From assembly GCF_016316925.1 (NCBI RefSeq), contig NZ_JAEEGB010000015.1:62001-126000 (forward strand): 64,000 nucleotides of DNA, read 5' to 3'. Position 1 is the stretch's first letter; the number at the start of each line of letters is the position of its first letter. The notes under the pieces are model-generated. The model worked only from the letters and a program-made list of their open reading frames with translations, was not told where the DNA came from and made no database searches. The position numbers were made by a program, and so were the translations under genes. Positions 36,943-46,279 of the stretch are shown here, piece after piece. This DNA comes from Clostridium aciditolerans. GTDB taxonomy: Bacteria; Bacillota; Clostridia; Clostridiales; Clostridiaceae.

Positions 36943-37839
36943 CTATAGACCTGTCTTTTCTGCTATAAATTTTCTTGCTTTTATAGCATATTCTAATGGA
37001 TTAGCTTTAGCAGGATCTTGTTCTGCTTCAACGACAAACCAACCTTCATAATTATTTTCATCTAGAATCTTAAATAGTGTATCGTAATCTATCATTCCGT
37101 CTCCTGGAACTGTGAATACTCCAGCTTTAACTGCATTTAAGAAGCTCATTTCTTCGCTCTTTACTGTATCTATTATTTCTTTTCTTATATCTTTTAAATG
37201 TACATGCTTAATTCTGTTTATATACTTCTTTAGAACCACCTCTGGATTTACATCCGAGAAAGTAAGATGTCCTGTATCGAAAAGTAAATATACTAGATTA
37301 GAGTCTGTCATCTCCATAAGTTTGTCTATTTCTTCTAAAGTTTGTACACCAGTACCCATATGGTGGTGATAAACTATCTTCATACCTTCTTGTGCTGCAA
37401 GTTTGCCTAACTCTTCTAGCCCTTTTGCAAGCTTGTTCCACTCTTCCTCTGTAAAGTGCGGCTTCTTGCTTAGAACTGGAGTATCCATCATACCTTGAAT
37501 ACTGTGTCCTTGCTCCGATACAACTATTACTTTTGCACCCATAGCATTAAGGAAATCTCTATGTTTTATAAATTCAATTACAGTCTCTTCTAGTGGTTTT
37601 GTAGTTAAGAATGAACTAAACCAGGCACTAGCTATATTTATCCCTCTTAAGTTTAAAGCCTTCTTTAATACTTCTGTATCTCTTGGATATTTGTTACCTA
37701 CTTCACTTCCTGTAAAGCCAGCTAAAGCCATTTCACTAACACATTGCTCAAAAGTATTTTCTCCTCCAAGCTCGGGCATATCATCATTTGTCCATGCTAT
37801 AGGAGCTATTCCCAATTTCACTTTATTTTTATCTAACAT
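36943..37839 (-). CDS. iolE: scyllo-Inosose dehydratase (myo-inosose-2 dehydratase)
   Basis: A 298-residue TIM-barrel protein of the xylose isomerase-like family. Typical IolE stretches are [51 protein letters not shown] and [10 protein letters not shown]. It dehydrates scyllo-inosose to 3D-trihydroxycyclohexane-1,2-dione. It lies 30 bases after iolD. A hairpin (36880-36916, ATCTCTTATAT arms, no T-run) separates it from iolG. Confidence 0.93.
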   Translation of the reverse strand: MLDKNKVKLGIAPIAWTNDDMPELGGENTFEQCVSEMALAGFTGSEVGNKYPRDTEVLKKALNLRGINIASAWFSSFLTTKPLEETVIEFIKHRDFLNAMGAKVIVVSEQGHSIQGMMDTPVLSKKPHFTEEEWNKLAKGLEELGKLAAQEGMKIVYHHHMGTGVQTLEEIDKLMEMTDSNLVYLLFDTGHLTFSDVNPEVVLKKYINRIKHVHLKDIRKEIIDTVKSEEMSFLNAVKAGVFTVPGDGMIDYDTLFKILDENNYEGWFVVEAEQDPAKANPLEYAIKARKFIAEKTGL

Positions 37840-37869
37840 ATCTTATCCCATCCCATCCTTGCCTTATTT

Positions 37870-39804
37870 TTAGTACTTTCTTGCATCCTTTATGTGACCC
37901 ACAAGATCTTTATAAGCTTCTTTAATACTTTCTTTCTCTGAAACTTCTGCTGTTCCAACTCTCCACCATGATTCATAACCATTTGTCATAGTCTTAGGAA
38001 GAACTTTAATATCAATCAATGTTGAAACAGTTTGTTTCTTTGAATCTTCTATAGCTTTTCTTAATTCTTCTTCGTTTTTAACAGTATAGGTTTTACATCC
38101 ATAGCTTTCTGCGTTCTTAGCAAAGTCTATCGGAACCAATCCTCCATCTAATTTACCAGTTTCAGGATTTCTAAATCTGAATTCAGTGCCAAAGCTTCCC
38201 ATACCGTTCCCCATCTGAAGATTGTTTATACAACCAAAGGAAATATTATCAAATAGAAGTATATTGATTTTCTTTCTTTCTTGAATAGATGTAGGAAGCT
38301 CCGAGTGAAGCATCATATAAGATCCATCGCCTACCATAGCATATACTTCACGTTCAGGCTGAGCAATCTTTACCCCAAGAGAAGCATTTACTTCATACCC
38401 CATACAGGAATATCCGTATTCCATATGATATGTGTTAGCTTTCTTTGGACACCATACTCTCTGTAAATCTCCTGGTAAGCTTCCTGATGAACCTACCACA
38501 ATAGCATCCTCGTCAAGCATTTCATCAAGTATACCTAATACTCTTGTCTGTGTTAGGAAAGAACCTGTTTGATTGCCAAACTCCTCTATTACATGATCTA
38601 GGTGCCCTGCCACTTCTGGCTTAAATGAATCTTTTTCATATTTTACATTAAAGAGGCGGTTAAGCTCCTCTGCCCAGTTATTCTTTACATCTTTTATTTC
38701 ACTTGAATATCCTGATTTATACCCTACCTTGTCTAGCTCTTCTGTAAGAGTTTCTAAAGCACTCTTTGCATCTGCTACCACTCTTACAGCATCCATTTTG
38801 TAGGCGTCAAACTCAGCAACATTAATATTTACAAATTCTACATCAGGATTTTGGAAGATCCACTTTGAGGATGTAGTGAAATCCGTATATCTTGTTCCTA
38901 TTCCTATAACAACATCCGCTTCCTTTGCTATTAGATTAGCTGAAAGGTTTCCTGTTACACCAATGCCTCCGAGGTTAAGCTCATGATTCCATTCAACTGC
39001 ACTCTTTCCTGCTTGTGTTTCAGCAAAAGGAATATTATACTTTTCAGCAAATATCTTGAGTACTTCAGCAGCTTCGGAATATCTAACACCGCCTCCACAT
39101 ATTATTAAAGGTTTCTTTTTAGACTTAATAACGTCTAAAGCATCCTTTATCATTTCCTTAGTAGCAGGTCTTCTTTCTATTCTATGGACTCTCTTTTTAA
39201 AAAAAACAGTTGGATAATCATATGCTTCACCTTCAACATCTTGAGGTAATGCAATTGTAACAGCTCCAGTATCAGCTGGATTCGTAAGTACTCTCATGGC
39301 ATTTATCATGGCAGACATGAGCTGCTCTGGACGACTTATACGGTCCCAGTACTTACTTACAGCCTTGAAAGCATCGTTGGTTGTAATATTAAAATCATGG
39401 TAATGCTCAACCTGCTGTAATACAGGGTCAGGCTGACGTACAGCATAGGTGTCACCAGGTAAGAAAAGCACTGGAATACGATTTGCACTTGCAGTTCCTG
39501 CTGCTGTAACCATATTCGCTGCACCAGGACCAACAGATGATGTGCAAGCGTAAATCTGCTTTCTGTGATTTTGCTTTGCAAAGCCTATCGCGGCATGAGC
39601 CATTCCTTGTTCATTTCTTCCTTGATGCACTATAAGTTCTCCTGAATCTTGTTCTAAAGCCTGTCCTAAGCCAAGAACATTACCGTGTCCAAAAATAGTA
39701 AATACACCTTTTACAAACTTAATTTCTTTTCCATCAAACTCTATATATTGGTTATCTAAAAACTTAACAAGGGCCTGTGCCATTGTAAGCCTAATAGTTT
39801 TCAT
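37870..39804 (-). CDS. iolD: 3D-trihydroxycyclohexane-1,2-dione acylhydrolase
   Basis: A 644-residue thiamine diphosphate enzyme of the usual IolD length. It shows [14 protein letters not shown] and the TPP Glu region [15 protein letters not shown], and the TPP/Mg motif [16 protein letters not shown] ending in LLFDN. It opens the ring by hydrolysis to 5-deoxy-glucuronate. It lies between iolB and iolE, and follows a GC-rich hairpin in the iolB-iolD gap. Confidence 0.95.
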   Translation of the reverse strand: MKTIRLTMAQALVKFLDNQYIEFDGKEIKFVKGVFTIFGHGNVLGLGQALEQDSGELIVHQGRNEQGMAHAAIGFAKQNHRKQIYACTSSVGPGAANMVTAAGTASANRIPVLFLPGDTYAVRQPDPVLQQVEHYHDFNITTNDAFKAVSKYWDRISRPEQLMSAMINAMRVLTNPADTGAVTIALPQDVEGEAYDYPTVFFKKRVHRIERRPATKEMIKDALDVIKSKKKPLIICGGGVRYSEAAEVLKIFAEKYNIPFAETQAGKSAVEWNHELNLGGIGVTGNLSANLIAKEADVVIGIGTRYTDFTTSSKWIFQNPDVEFVNINVAEFDAYKMDAVRVVADAKSALETLTEELDKVGYKSGYSSEIKDVKNNWAEELNRLFNVKYEKDSFKPEVAGHLDHVIEEFGNQTGSFLTQTRVLGILDEMLDEDAIVVGSSGSLPGDLQRVWCPKKANTYHMEYGYSCMGYEVNASLGVKIAQPEREVYAMVGDGSYMMLHSELPTSIQERKKINILLFDNISFGCINNLQMGNGMGSFGTEFRFRNPETGKLDGGLVPIDFAKNAESYGCKTYTVKNEEELRKAIEDSKKQTVSTLIDIKVLPKTMTNGYESWWRVGTAEVSEKESIKEAYKDLVGHIKDARKY

Positions 39805-39844
39805 ATTTTCACCTCAAAACAAATAAATTTTTACCTATTTTAGG

Positions 39845-39890
39845 ACATCCGCCGTATTGGAGGGAATCAGTAAAGAGGAACGGCGGATGT
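39845..39890 (-). other. GC-rich intercistronic hairpin between iolB and iolD
   Basis: ACATCCGCCGT (39845-39855) and ACGGCGGATGT (39880-39890) are perfect 11-bp complements around a 24-base loop. The stem is far richer in GC than its surroundings and has no T-run, so it is not a normal terminator. It may be an mRNA stability or processing element, or bind a protein. Confidence 0.6.
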
Positions 39891-39969
39891 ATATATAATT
39901 TAATAAGGGGCAATTTTATTAGTTTTTAAACATTGGAGTAATTCCAATATTGATTAAGTAAATTTTAAT

Positions 39970-40764
39970 TTATTTATCAGGCCAAATTTTAGCATTTTCT
40001 TCTGTAACCCACAGATGTTCAGGCACAAAAATCGGAGTTATATATGGATTCCCATCTAAATGTCTTATTGCCCAAATATAATACATAGCATATCCTGGTG
40101 CTGTAGTTTGTGGATGTGTAGCATTGTCTAGTATTTTTACAGTATCATTATTCTTTAGCTTAACTACATCTTCTCCTAACTCTGAAAATCCATATCCCTG
40201 CTCAGGGTTAAACTTGTAAAAATATATTTCTGGTTGTGGATGATAATGTGGTGGATAGCTTGACCATTTTCCCGGGTAATCTACAACTTCTCCAACAACT
40301 AAGTTTGAATATTTAGCATTTGAATAATCAAATACAGTTCTTACAATTCTTGTGGAAGCTTCCTTCATTGTTCCTGCACCACGATTTTCACTTCTACATT
40401 CTTTACTTATATACAATTTTGATTCAAATATAGTGTCATTAGTTGTTTTAGTAACACATATTTCTGTATCTTCAGCAACACCTATAATTTTCACTTCAAC
40501 ATTCTTTGGTACATGAAGTACCCATGGCTCTTCATCAAAGCATGAATTTCTTAAAGCATTTTCTTTTTTACCATCATATTCAAAAGTAACTTCACCTTTA
40601 ATTAAAAGAAATGCCCTTTCTTTTTCATCCTTATCTATCTCAACCTGATCCTTAGCAAGCCTCAGTATGCCAAAATCCATCATAGTGTTATGTTCTTGTT
40701 CATCAATAGTAGTTATCGAATTATAACCATATCTAAAAGGTTCATTCTGTCTAATCCTAAGCAT
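39970..40764 (-). CDS. iolB: 5-Deoxy-glucuronate isomerase
   Basis: A 264-residue bicupin of the IolB family. Metal-binding His residues are in SSYPPHYHPQPEIYFYKF, and NATHPQTTAPGYAMYYIWAI and the C-terminal FVPEHLWVTEENAKIWPDK are typical. It forms 2-deoxy-5-keto-D-gluconate. In the classical pathway IolC would phosphorylate this product, but no iolC follows. Upstream is the split transketolase. Confidence 0.92.
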   Translation of the reverse strand: MLRIRQNEPFRYGYNSITTIDEQEHNTMMDFGILRLAKDQVEIDKDEKERAFLLIKGEVTFEYDGKKENALRNSCFDEEPWVLHVPKNVEVKIIGVAEDTEICVTKTTNDTIFESKLYISKECRSENRGAGTMKEASTRIVRTVFDYSNAKYSNLVVGEVVDYPGKWSSYPPHYHPQPEIYFYKFNPEQGYGFSELGEDVVKLKNNDTVKILDNATHPQTTAPGYAMYYIWAIRHLDGNPYITPIFVPEHLWVTEENAKIWPDK

Positions 40765-40844
40765 AATTTGTCACCTCTTTATAATATTTAAGTCATTCTA
40801 AACCTTAGAATAAGCTTATAAATTTTTATTATATCTACTCTGAA

Positions 40845-41816
40845 TTATTTACTCTTTCTTTCCAAAACCTTCTTAACTTTTGACATAATATCTTTGTAAG
40901 TAAGGTTATACTGCTCTTTTAAGTAATCTACAGGACCAACTTGGCCAAATCTATCTTCAACCCCAACTCTTTCAAGTGGTACAAGCTCATTTTCTGCTAT
41001 TACTTCTGCTACTGCAGAACCTAATCCATTTAATATACTGTGGTTTTCAGCCGTTACAATAGCACCTGTTTCTTTTGCACAGTTCAATATAGCTTCTTTA
41101 TCAATTGGTTTTAAAGTAAACATATTTTCAACTCTTACAGATATACCCTCTTTGTCCAATTCATCAGCAGCTTTTAATGCTTCTGCTACCATTATTCCTG
41201 TAGCAAATATTGTTACATCTTTGCCATCTCTAAGTACTATAGACTTTCCTATTTCAAAGGTTGAACCATTTTCATATATTTTTACCGCATTTTTTCTTAA
41301 AAGCCTAGTGTAGAACACACCATATTTATCAGCAATCTGCTCTATTATATTTTCAAGCATTACACTATCAACTGGTTCTAGTATTGTTATGTTTGGAACA
41401 TTTCGGAGTATTCCCATATCCTCAAAAGGCATATGTGTTCCCCCATTAAAAGCCGCAGTTACTCCTGGGTCACTCCCTGTAATTTTTACATTAAGCTTTG
41501 CATATCCACAGGATAAAAAAATTTGATCGAAGCATCTTCTTGTAGCAAAAGGTCCAAAGCTATGAGCAAAAGGTATTAGCCCTACTGCAGACATACCTGC
41601 TGCAACACCAATCATATTTGCTTCCTGTATTCCTACATTAAAAGTTCTATCTGGATACGCTTTCTTGAATGGCATCATTCCCATTGAACTCATCAAATCT
41701 GCATCAAGAGCTACAATATTTTCATTTTTTTCTGCTAGTGTCATAAGCGTTTTAGCATACATATCTCTCATTGCTATTTCTTCATTTACTCTTTTTTCTG
41801 CTAATTTAATACTCAT
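40845..41816 (-). CDS. Transketolase C-terminal subunit, proposed DKG transketolase
   Basis: A 323-residue chain covering the transketolase Pyr domain and C-terminal domain. It shows FNVGIQEANMIGVAAGMSA with the Glu that activates thiamine diphosphate, FATRRCFDQIFLSCGYAKLN, and VENMFTLKPIDKEAIL of the C-terminal domain. Its start overlaps the stop of the N-terminal subunit gene by 1 base, so the two form one enzyme. Split transketolases are known in many Firmicutes and archaea. Placed between iolB and the PGK/GAPDH homologues, it probably cleaves 2-deoxy-5-keto-D-gluconate. A housekeeping role is possible but fits the context less well. Confidence 0.88.
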   Translation of the reverse strand: MSIKLAEKRVNEEIAMRDMYAKTLMTLAEKNENIVALDADLMSSMGMMPFKKAYPDRTFNVGIQEANMIGVAAGMSAVGLIPFAHSFGPFATRRCFDQIFLSCGYAKLNVKITGSDPGVTAAFNGGTHMPFEDMGILRNVPNITILEPVDSVMLENIIEQIADKYGVFYTRLLRKNAVKIYENGSTFEIGKSIVLRDGKDVTIFATGIMVAEALKAADELDKEGISVRVENMFTLKPIDKEAILNCAKETGAIVTAENHSILNGLGSAVAEVIAENELVPLERVGVEDRFGQVGPVDYLKEQYNLTYKDIMSKVKKVLERKSK

Positions 41817-42661
41817 TATTTCATCACCTCTTGTAGCTTATTCTCTAATGCCTTAAGTGCATCTTCCATTTGCTCTTTGCTTACAGTTATATGGTGATTA
41901 CTTAAAATACCTTCTGCAAAACTACATCCCTTTCCCTTAACAGTATTCAAAACTATTACTGAAGGTCTGCCTTCATTTTCTTTGGCCTTTTCTATAGCAT
42001 GGTATACTTCCTCAACATTATGTCCATCAACACTCTGAGCATACCACCCGAAACTCTCGAATTTAGCTTTAATATCTCCAAGATCATTTATGTCTTTAGT
42101 GTATCCATCCAACTGCTGCTTATTGTAATCTACAAAGGCAATAAGATGGTCTATTTTTTGCTGAGCTGCACACATTACAGCTTCCCATACCTGACCTTCC
42201 TGTATCTCTCCATCTCCAAGTATTAAATAAGTATAGCTATCTTTACCTTTTAATCTATTCCCCAGGGCTACCCCTAATGCAGTAGAAGATCCTTGACCAA
42301 GAGACCCTGTAGTCATATCAATACCTGTCGTTAGATTTCTATCACAATGGCTTGGGAAATGAGTTCCTGGTGTATTTAGTGTAAGAAGGTCTTCTTTAGG
42401 GAAATATCCTTTCAGCGCAAGAGCTGAGTATATTGCAGGCCCTGCATGTCCCTTTGAACATACCAACCAATCTCTGTCTTCCCACTTTGGATTTTGAGGA
42501 TCTATATTCATTACTTCACCATAAAGTACTGCTATAGTATCAGCAACGGACATTGCTCCTCCCATATGTCCAAAACCTAAAGTACCTATGGCTCTCACTG
42601 TTTCTATTCTTATCTTTAAAGCAAAAGCTTCTAATTCTCTTATTTTGTCCAAACTAAGCAT
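41816..42661 (-). CDS. Transketolase N-terminal subunit, proposed DKG transketolase
   Basis: A 281-residue chain with the transketolase PP domain: GFGHMGGAMSVADTIAVLYG, SKGHAGPAIYSALALKGYF, and the TPP motif GDGEIQEGQVWEAVMCAAQ with the closing Asn (FVDYNKQQLDG). The ATG at 42661 has GGAGG 6 nt upstream and lies one base after the PGK homologue stop; an ATG 24 bases earlier lies inside that gene. It pairs with the following C-terminal subunit. For its proposed acceptor and donor see the findings. Confidence 0.9.
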   Translation of the reverse strand: MLSLDKIRELEAFALKIRIETVRAIGTLGFGHMGGAMSVADTIAVLYGEVMNIDPQNPKWEDRDWLVCSKGHAGPAIYSALALKGYFPKEDLLTLNTPGTHFPSHCDRNLTTGIDMTTGSLGQGSSTALGVALGNRLKGKDSYTYLILGDGEIQEGQVWEAVMCAAQQKIDHLIAFVDYNKQQLDGYTKDINDLGDIKAKFESFGWYAQSVDGHNVEEVYHAIEKAKENEGRPSVIVLNTVKGKGCSFAEGILSNHHITVSKEQMEDALKALENKLQEVMK

Positions 42662-42662
42662 T

Positions 42663-43931
42663 CTACACCTCCATTTTTTTATCATAAGCCTCTTTCATAG
42701 CTTCTATAAGAGGCATTTTTACTCCGGAAAGGAACCTCACCATTGCACCTCCAGCTGTACAAACATAATTTATTTTATTTGTATCTATAAAGCGCTGTGC
42801 TGCATTTACTGTATCCCCTCCGCCAATTACGGAATAACCTTCAGCATCTGCTATAGCATTCCATATCGCTTTAGTTCCATCTTCAAATATTTTATTCTCG
42901 TAAACTCCAGCTGGACCATTTACAAAAATAGTTCCTGCTTTTGAAAGTTCCTCTTCAAATATTTCTATAGTTTTATGGCCTATATCCATGCACATGTGAC
43001 TAGTAGGAAGTTCTTCTATAGAAATTTCTTTTCTAGATCCATCCTGCTCATATGCTAAGTCCACTGGATACGTTATCTTTTCACCGTATTTTTTAATATA
43101 TTCTTTAGCTGGCTCTATAAACACATCGAGATTTCTATTTTTTATAAATTTCTCGTTAGCTTCTCCTAATTGGTATCCCTTTGCCATAAGCATTATATGC
43201 CCAGTTATACCACAACATAATATTCTATCTGCAGTATCATTTTCTAAAACCTGTTTCATCATTCCAAAAGCATCTGAGATTTTAAGTCCACCAAGTACAA
43301 ATACAGAAGGCTTATTTGGACATTCCATAACCTTTGTTAAAGCACTTAATTCTTTAAACATTAACGTACCTGCCGCACTAGGAAGAATTTCTTGAAAAGC
43401 GACCATAGACGGTGCATTTCTGTGTGCTGCCGCAAAGGCATCATTTACATAGCAATCCACAATAGGTGCAAGACCTCTAACTAAGTAGGTATTTAGCATT
43501 CCTTTTGCATCTAATTTCACGTCGTTTTCGAAAGTGGATACCTCTTCCGTTAAATATCTTAGGTTTCCCAAAAGAACTAACTCACCGCATTTCAAATTTT
43601 TGACTGTTTCCTGAGCCGCAGGACCACATACATCATCTACGTATTTTACTTCTCTGCCAAGCTTTTGAGATAACTTTTCTGCATGCTCTTTCATGGACAT
43701 TAAATTATGATAGTCTAATGTATCTCCCTGATGCGCTATTATAGCAATCTTAGCTCCTTGTCCTATCAGATAGCTTAGTGTAGGAATGCTTTTATTTATT
43801 CTATTTTCACTTACTATCTTTTTACTTTCCGGATCAATTGGTGAATTTATATCAAGTCTTAATAATACTGTCTTATTTTTATAGTCAAACTCTTCCATAG
43901 ATTTTATTTTAGTTGCTGTTATTCCATCCAT
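42663..43931 (-). CDS. Archaeal-type phosphoglycerate kinase homologue, proposed D-malyl-phosphate kinase
   Basis: A 422-residue protein clearly homologous to archaeal PGK: LLRLDINSPID (Asp27, Asn29), Arg44, AHQGDT (His67), LGNLRY (Arg125), AHRN (His170, Arg171), nucleotide-binding GPAGVYE and GGGDTVNAAQRF. At the AHQG(K/R) position, where PGKs carry a basic residue for the substrate phosphate, this protein has Asp70, and the conserved Glu before NLR is Gly. The nucleotide side is intact and the substrate side is altered. It overlaps the GAPDH homologue by 13 bases. I infer dephosphorylation of an acyl phosphate other than 1,3-bisphosphoglycerate. Confidence 0.85.
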   Translation of the reverse strand: MDGITATKIKSMEEFDYKNKTVLLRLDINSPIDPESKKIVSENRINKSIPTLSYLIGQGAKIAIIAHQGDTLDYHNLMSMKEHAEKLSQKLGREVKYVDDVCGPAAQETVKNLKCGELVLLGNLRYLTEEVSTFENDVKLDAKGMLNTYLVRGLAPIVDCYVNDAFAAAHRNAPSMVAFQEILPSAAGTLMFKELSALTKVMECPNKPSVFVLGGLKISDAFGMMKQVLENDTADRILCCGITGHIMLMAKGYQLGEANEKFIKNRNLDVFIEPAKEYIKKYGEKITYPVDLAYEQDGSRKEISIEELPTSHMCMDIGHKTIEIFEEELSKAGTIFVNGPAGVYENKIFEDGTKAIWNAIADAEGYSVIGGGDTVNAAQRFIDTNKINYVCTAGGAMVRFLSGVKMPLIEAMKEAYDKKMEV

Positions 43932-44944
43932 TTTCCCATCCCCAAATATTTATTTGTTTCTGCAACTCCCTCGAGCCTATCTGTTTGCATTTCCATAGCA
44001 GCCCTTATAGCATCTATATTTTCTGGTATAACTACTGCTTCTTGAGGAATATTTATTGCAAACATTATGTCTTTTCCTGACTTAACAATTGACTCTTCAA
44101 ATACTGCTATTTCATACATATCTCCTCTTGGATTTCCAAGATCTCTTGCATATCTAAATAATGAAGCATTTCCAAGGAATCCATCAGCAAGTTTCACTAC
44201 TCTTATTCTTGGATGTTTACTAAACATTTCTAATAATTGCTCTTTTGATATATCCTTTTTAGGTGTAGCTAAAACAGTTATGATATGTCCATGTGTTACT
44301 GGTGTATGAACAAGTATTCCTGTTGCATCAACATGAGGCATTATTGTCATTAAGTCTAATGCCTGATGACTTGGCGCCTTATCAACCTGTAATGCATTTG
44401 TAAGACCTCTGTGATAGTCACCAGGATCAGCAACACGTCTTATTATTGTTATTGCAACTTTTTCAACACCTACTTCTCTATCTATACAATCTACTGCTCT
44501 GATAAGTCCTGTAGTGTTGCAGGAAGTTAACTTTAAGAATTGTTTACCTATTCCCTTTTCATAGTTTGCATAACCATGGAAGAATACATCTGCCACATTG
44601 TTTTTTTCTCCACCTTGGAATATTGCTTTTTTATTGTATTTAGCATAAAGTTCTTTATTTTTAGCTCCTACTCCAGCACTAGTAGCGTCAAGGATAACAT
44701 CACATTTTTGCACTAATTCTTCAAGGGTACCGCTTACAGGTATTCCTAATTCATCAAATAGTTTTTTATTTTCCGGTACTGCAGTATATAAAGCATATGG
44801 CAATCCTTTTTCTTTTAAAGCTCTTACTGAAAGTGTAGGTGAAACATCTGCAACTCCCACTAATTCCATATCTTTTTGAGAAGCAACTCCATCTGCAAGT
44901 CTTTGTCCAATAACGCCGAAACCTGCAACGCCAACTTTTATCAT
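43919..44944 (-). CDS. Type II (archaeal-type) GAPDH homologue, proposed malate-semialdehyde dehydrogenase
   Basis: A 341-residue archaeal-type glyceraldehyde-3-phosphate dehydrogenase: Rossmann GVAGFGVIGQR, AIFQGGEK, catalytic Cys142 in SCNTTGL, RRVADPGDYHRG, and the C-terminal VIPENIDAIRAAMEMQ. Archaeal enzymes have SHHGPD where this one has SHQALD (192-197), in the substrate phosphate region. Clostridia normally use a bacterial type I GAPDH, so an archaeal-type pair with PGK is unusual. It is co-transcribed with the PGK homologue and split transketolase. I infer oxidative phosphorylation of (R)-malate semialdehyde. GGGGG precedes the ATG. Confidence 0.85.
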   Translation of the reverse strand: MIKVGVAGFGVIGQRLADGVASQKDMELVGVADVSPTLSVRALKEKGLPYALYTAVPENKKLFDELGIPVSGTLEELVQKCDVILDATSAGVGAKNKELYAKYNKKAIFQGGEKNNVADVFFHGYANYEKGIGKQFLKLTSCNTTGLIRAVDCIDREVGVEKVAITIIRRVADPGDYHRGLTNALQVDKAPSHQALDLMTIMPHVDATGILVHTPVTHGHIITVLATPKKDISKEQLLEMFSKHPRIRVVKLADGFLGNASLFRYARDLGNPRGDMYEIAVFEESIVKSGKDIMFAINIPQEAVVIPENIDAIRAAMEMQTDRLEGVAETNKYLGMGKWME

Positions 44945-45009
44945 TTTTATTCCCCCTATTTTTTAATATTTATCTTTTAATAAACCTTTAAGTTTTAGAA
45001 TAATACTAT

Positions 45010-46245
45010 TTATAATTGACCAAGTAACGCTTTGGTGTGTTCTGCAACCATCTCTGGAGTAATATCATTTTTTCTAGCAACTCCAGTATCAATTGCAGCT
45101 TTAGCTACATATTCAGCAACTTTAGGTGCTATTCTCAAATCAAAGGCTTCCGGTATAACATACTCCGGTCTTAACTTATCTTCATCTACAAGTCCTGCTA
45201 TAGCATAGGCTGCTGCTATCTTCATTTCATCATTAATTTCACTAGCATGAACATCTAATGCTCCTCTAAATATTCCTGGAAAAGCTAATACATTATTAAC
45301 TTGATTTGGGAAGTCTGATCTACCTGTGCATACTACCTTTGCCCCAGCTTTTACAGCTAAGTGGGGAAGTATTTCTGGATTTGGATTTGCCATAGCCATA
45401 ATAATTGAGTCTCTGTTCATTGATTTAACCATTTCCTGTGTTACACAGTTTGCAACTGACACTCCCAAGAATACGTCTGCACCTTTTAACGCATCCGTTA
45501 GATTTCCTGATATTAATTCTTTGTTAGTTATTTCAGCTATTTCGTCTTTGTATTTATTCATACCAGAAGGTCTTCCTTTATATATTGCTCCTTTAGTATC
45601 GCAAAGAATTACATCCTTAGTTCCCATCTTTAATAATAGTTTAGTAATAGCAATTCCTGCTGCGCCTGCACCGTTTATAACTACTTTAATATCTCCAAAC
45701 CTCTTATTAGTGAGTTTCAATGCATTAATCAAGCATGCAGCTGAAACTACTGCTGTTCCATGTTGATCATCGTGAAATATCGGTATATTAGAAATTTCTT
45801 TAAGCTTTTGTTCAATCTCAAAACACTCTGGAGCCTTTATATCCTCTAGATTAATTCCACCAAAAGTCGGTTCCATAAGTTTAACTGTTTCAACAATCTT
45901 ATCTACATCCTTAGTTTCTAAACATATTGGGAAAGCATCTACTCCACCAAAGGCTTTAAATAATACTGCTTTGCCTTCCATAACAGGAAGTCCTGCTCCT
46001 GCACCTATGTCTCCAAGTCCCAATACTGCTGTACCATTTGTTACTACAGCAACCCAGTTTCCTCTTGATGTGTAATCATAAATCATCTCTGGATTTTTAT
46101 TAATTTCCAAACAAGGTTCTGCAACTCCTGGTGTATATGCAAGTGTCATATCTTCTTGATTTTTAACCGGTACCTTACAATTCAAAGCTATCTTACCTTC
46201 ATTATCTTTGTGAAATTTTAGTGCTCTTTCTCTTAAATCCAACAT
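45010..46245 (-). CDS. Malic enzyme
   Basis: A 411-residue short bacterial malic enzyme: [62 protein letters not shown], and the NAD-binding GAGAAGIAI. It converts L-malate to pyruvate, CO2 and NAD(P)H; the cofactor cannot be told. Its place among the inositol genes fits use of malate made in this pathway. It is 34 bases after the permease gene and 65 before the GAPDH homologue. Confidence 0.93.
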   Translation of the reverse strand: MLDLRERALKFHKDNEGKIALNCKVPVKNQEDMTLAYTPGVAEPCLEINKNPEMIYDYTSRGNWVAVVTNGTAVLGLGDIGAGAGLPVMEGKAVLFKAFGGVDAFPICLETKDVDKIVETVKLMEPTFGGINLEDIKAPECFEIEQKLKEISNIPIFHDDQHGTAVVSAACLINALKLTNKRFGDIKVVINGAGAAGIAITKLLLKMGTKDVILCDTKGAIYKGRPSGMNKYKDEIAEITNKELISGNLTDALKGADVFLGVSVANCVTQEMVKSMNRDSIIMAMANPNPEILPHLAVKAGAKVVCTGRSDFPNQVNNVLAFPGIFRGALDVHASEINDEMKIAAAYAIAGLVDEDKLRPEYVIPEAFDLRIAPKVAEYVAKAAIDTGVARKNDITPEMVAEHTKALLGQL

Positions 46246-46279
46246 TATTTCCTCCTGTCTGTACTATAAATTTTATTTT

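Noticed and set aside
37112-37369. Plus-strand open frames within iolE, iolD and neighbours
   Set aside because: They are shadows of well-supported minus-strand enzymes and show no motif or ribosome site.
40845-42661. 1-Deoxyxylulose 5-phosphate synthase (Dxs)
   Set aside because: The two chains have the transketolase split and motif order; Dxs is a single chain with a different active-site domain arrangement, and the context is sugar catabolism.
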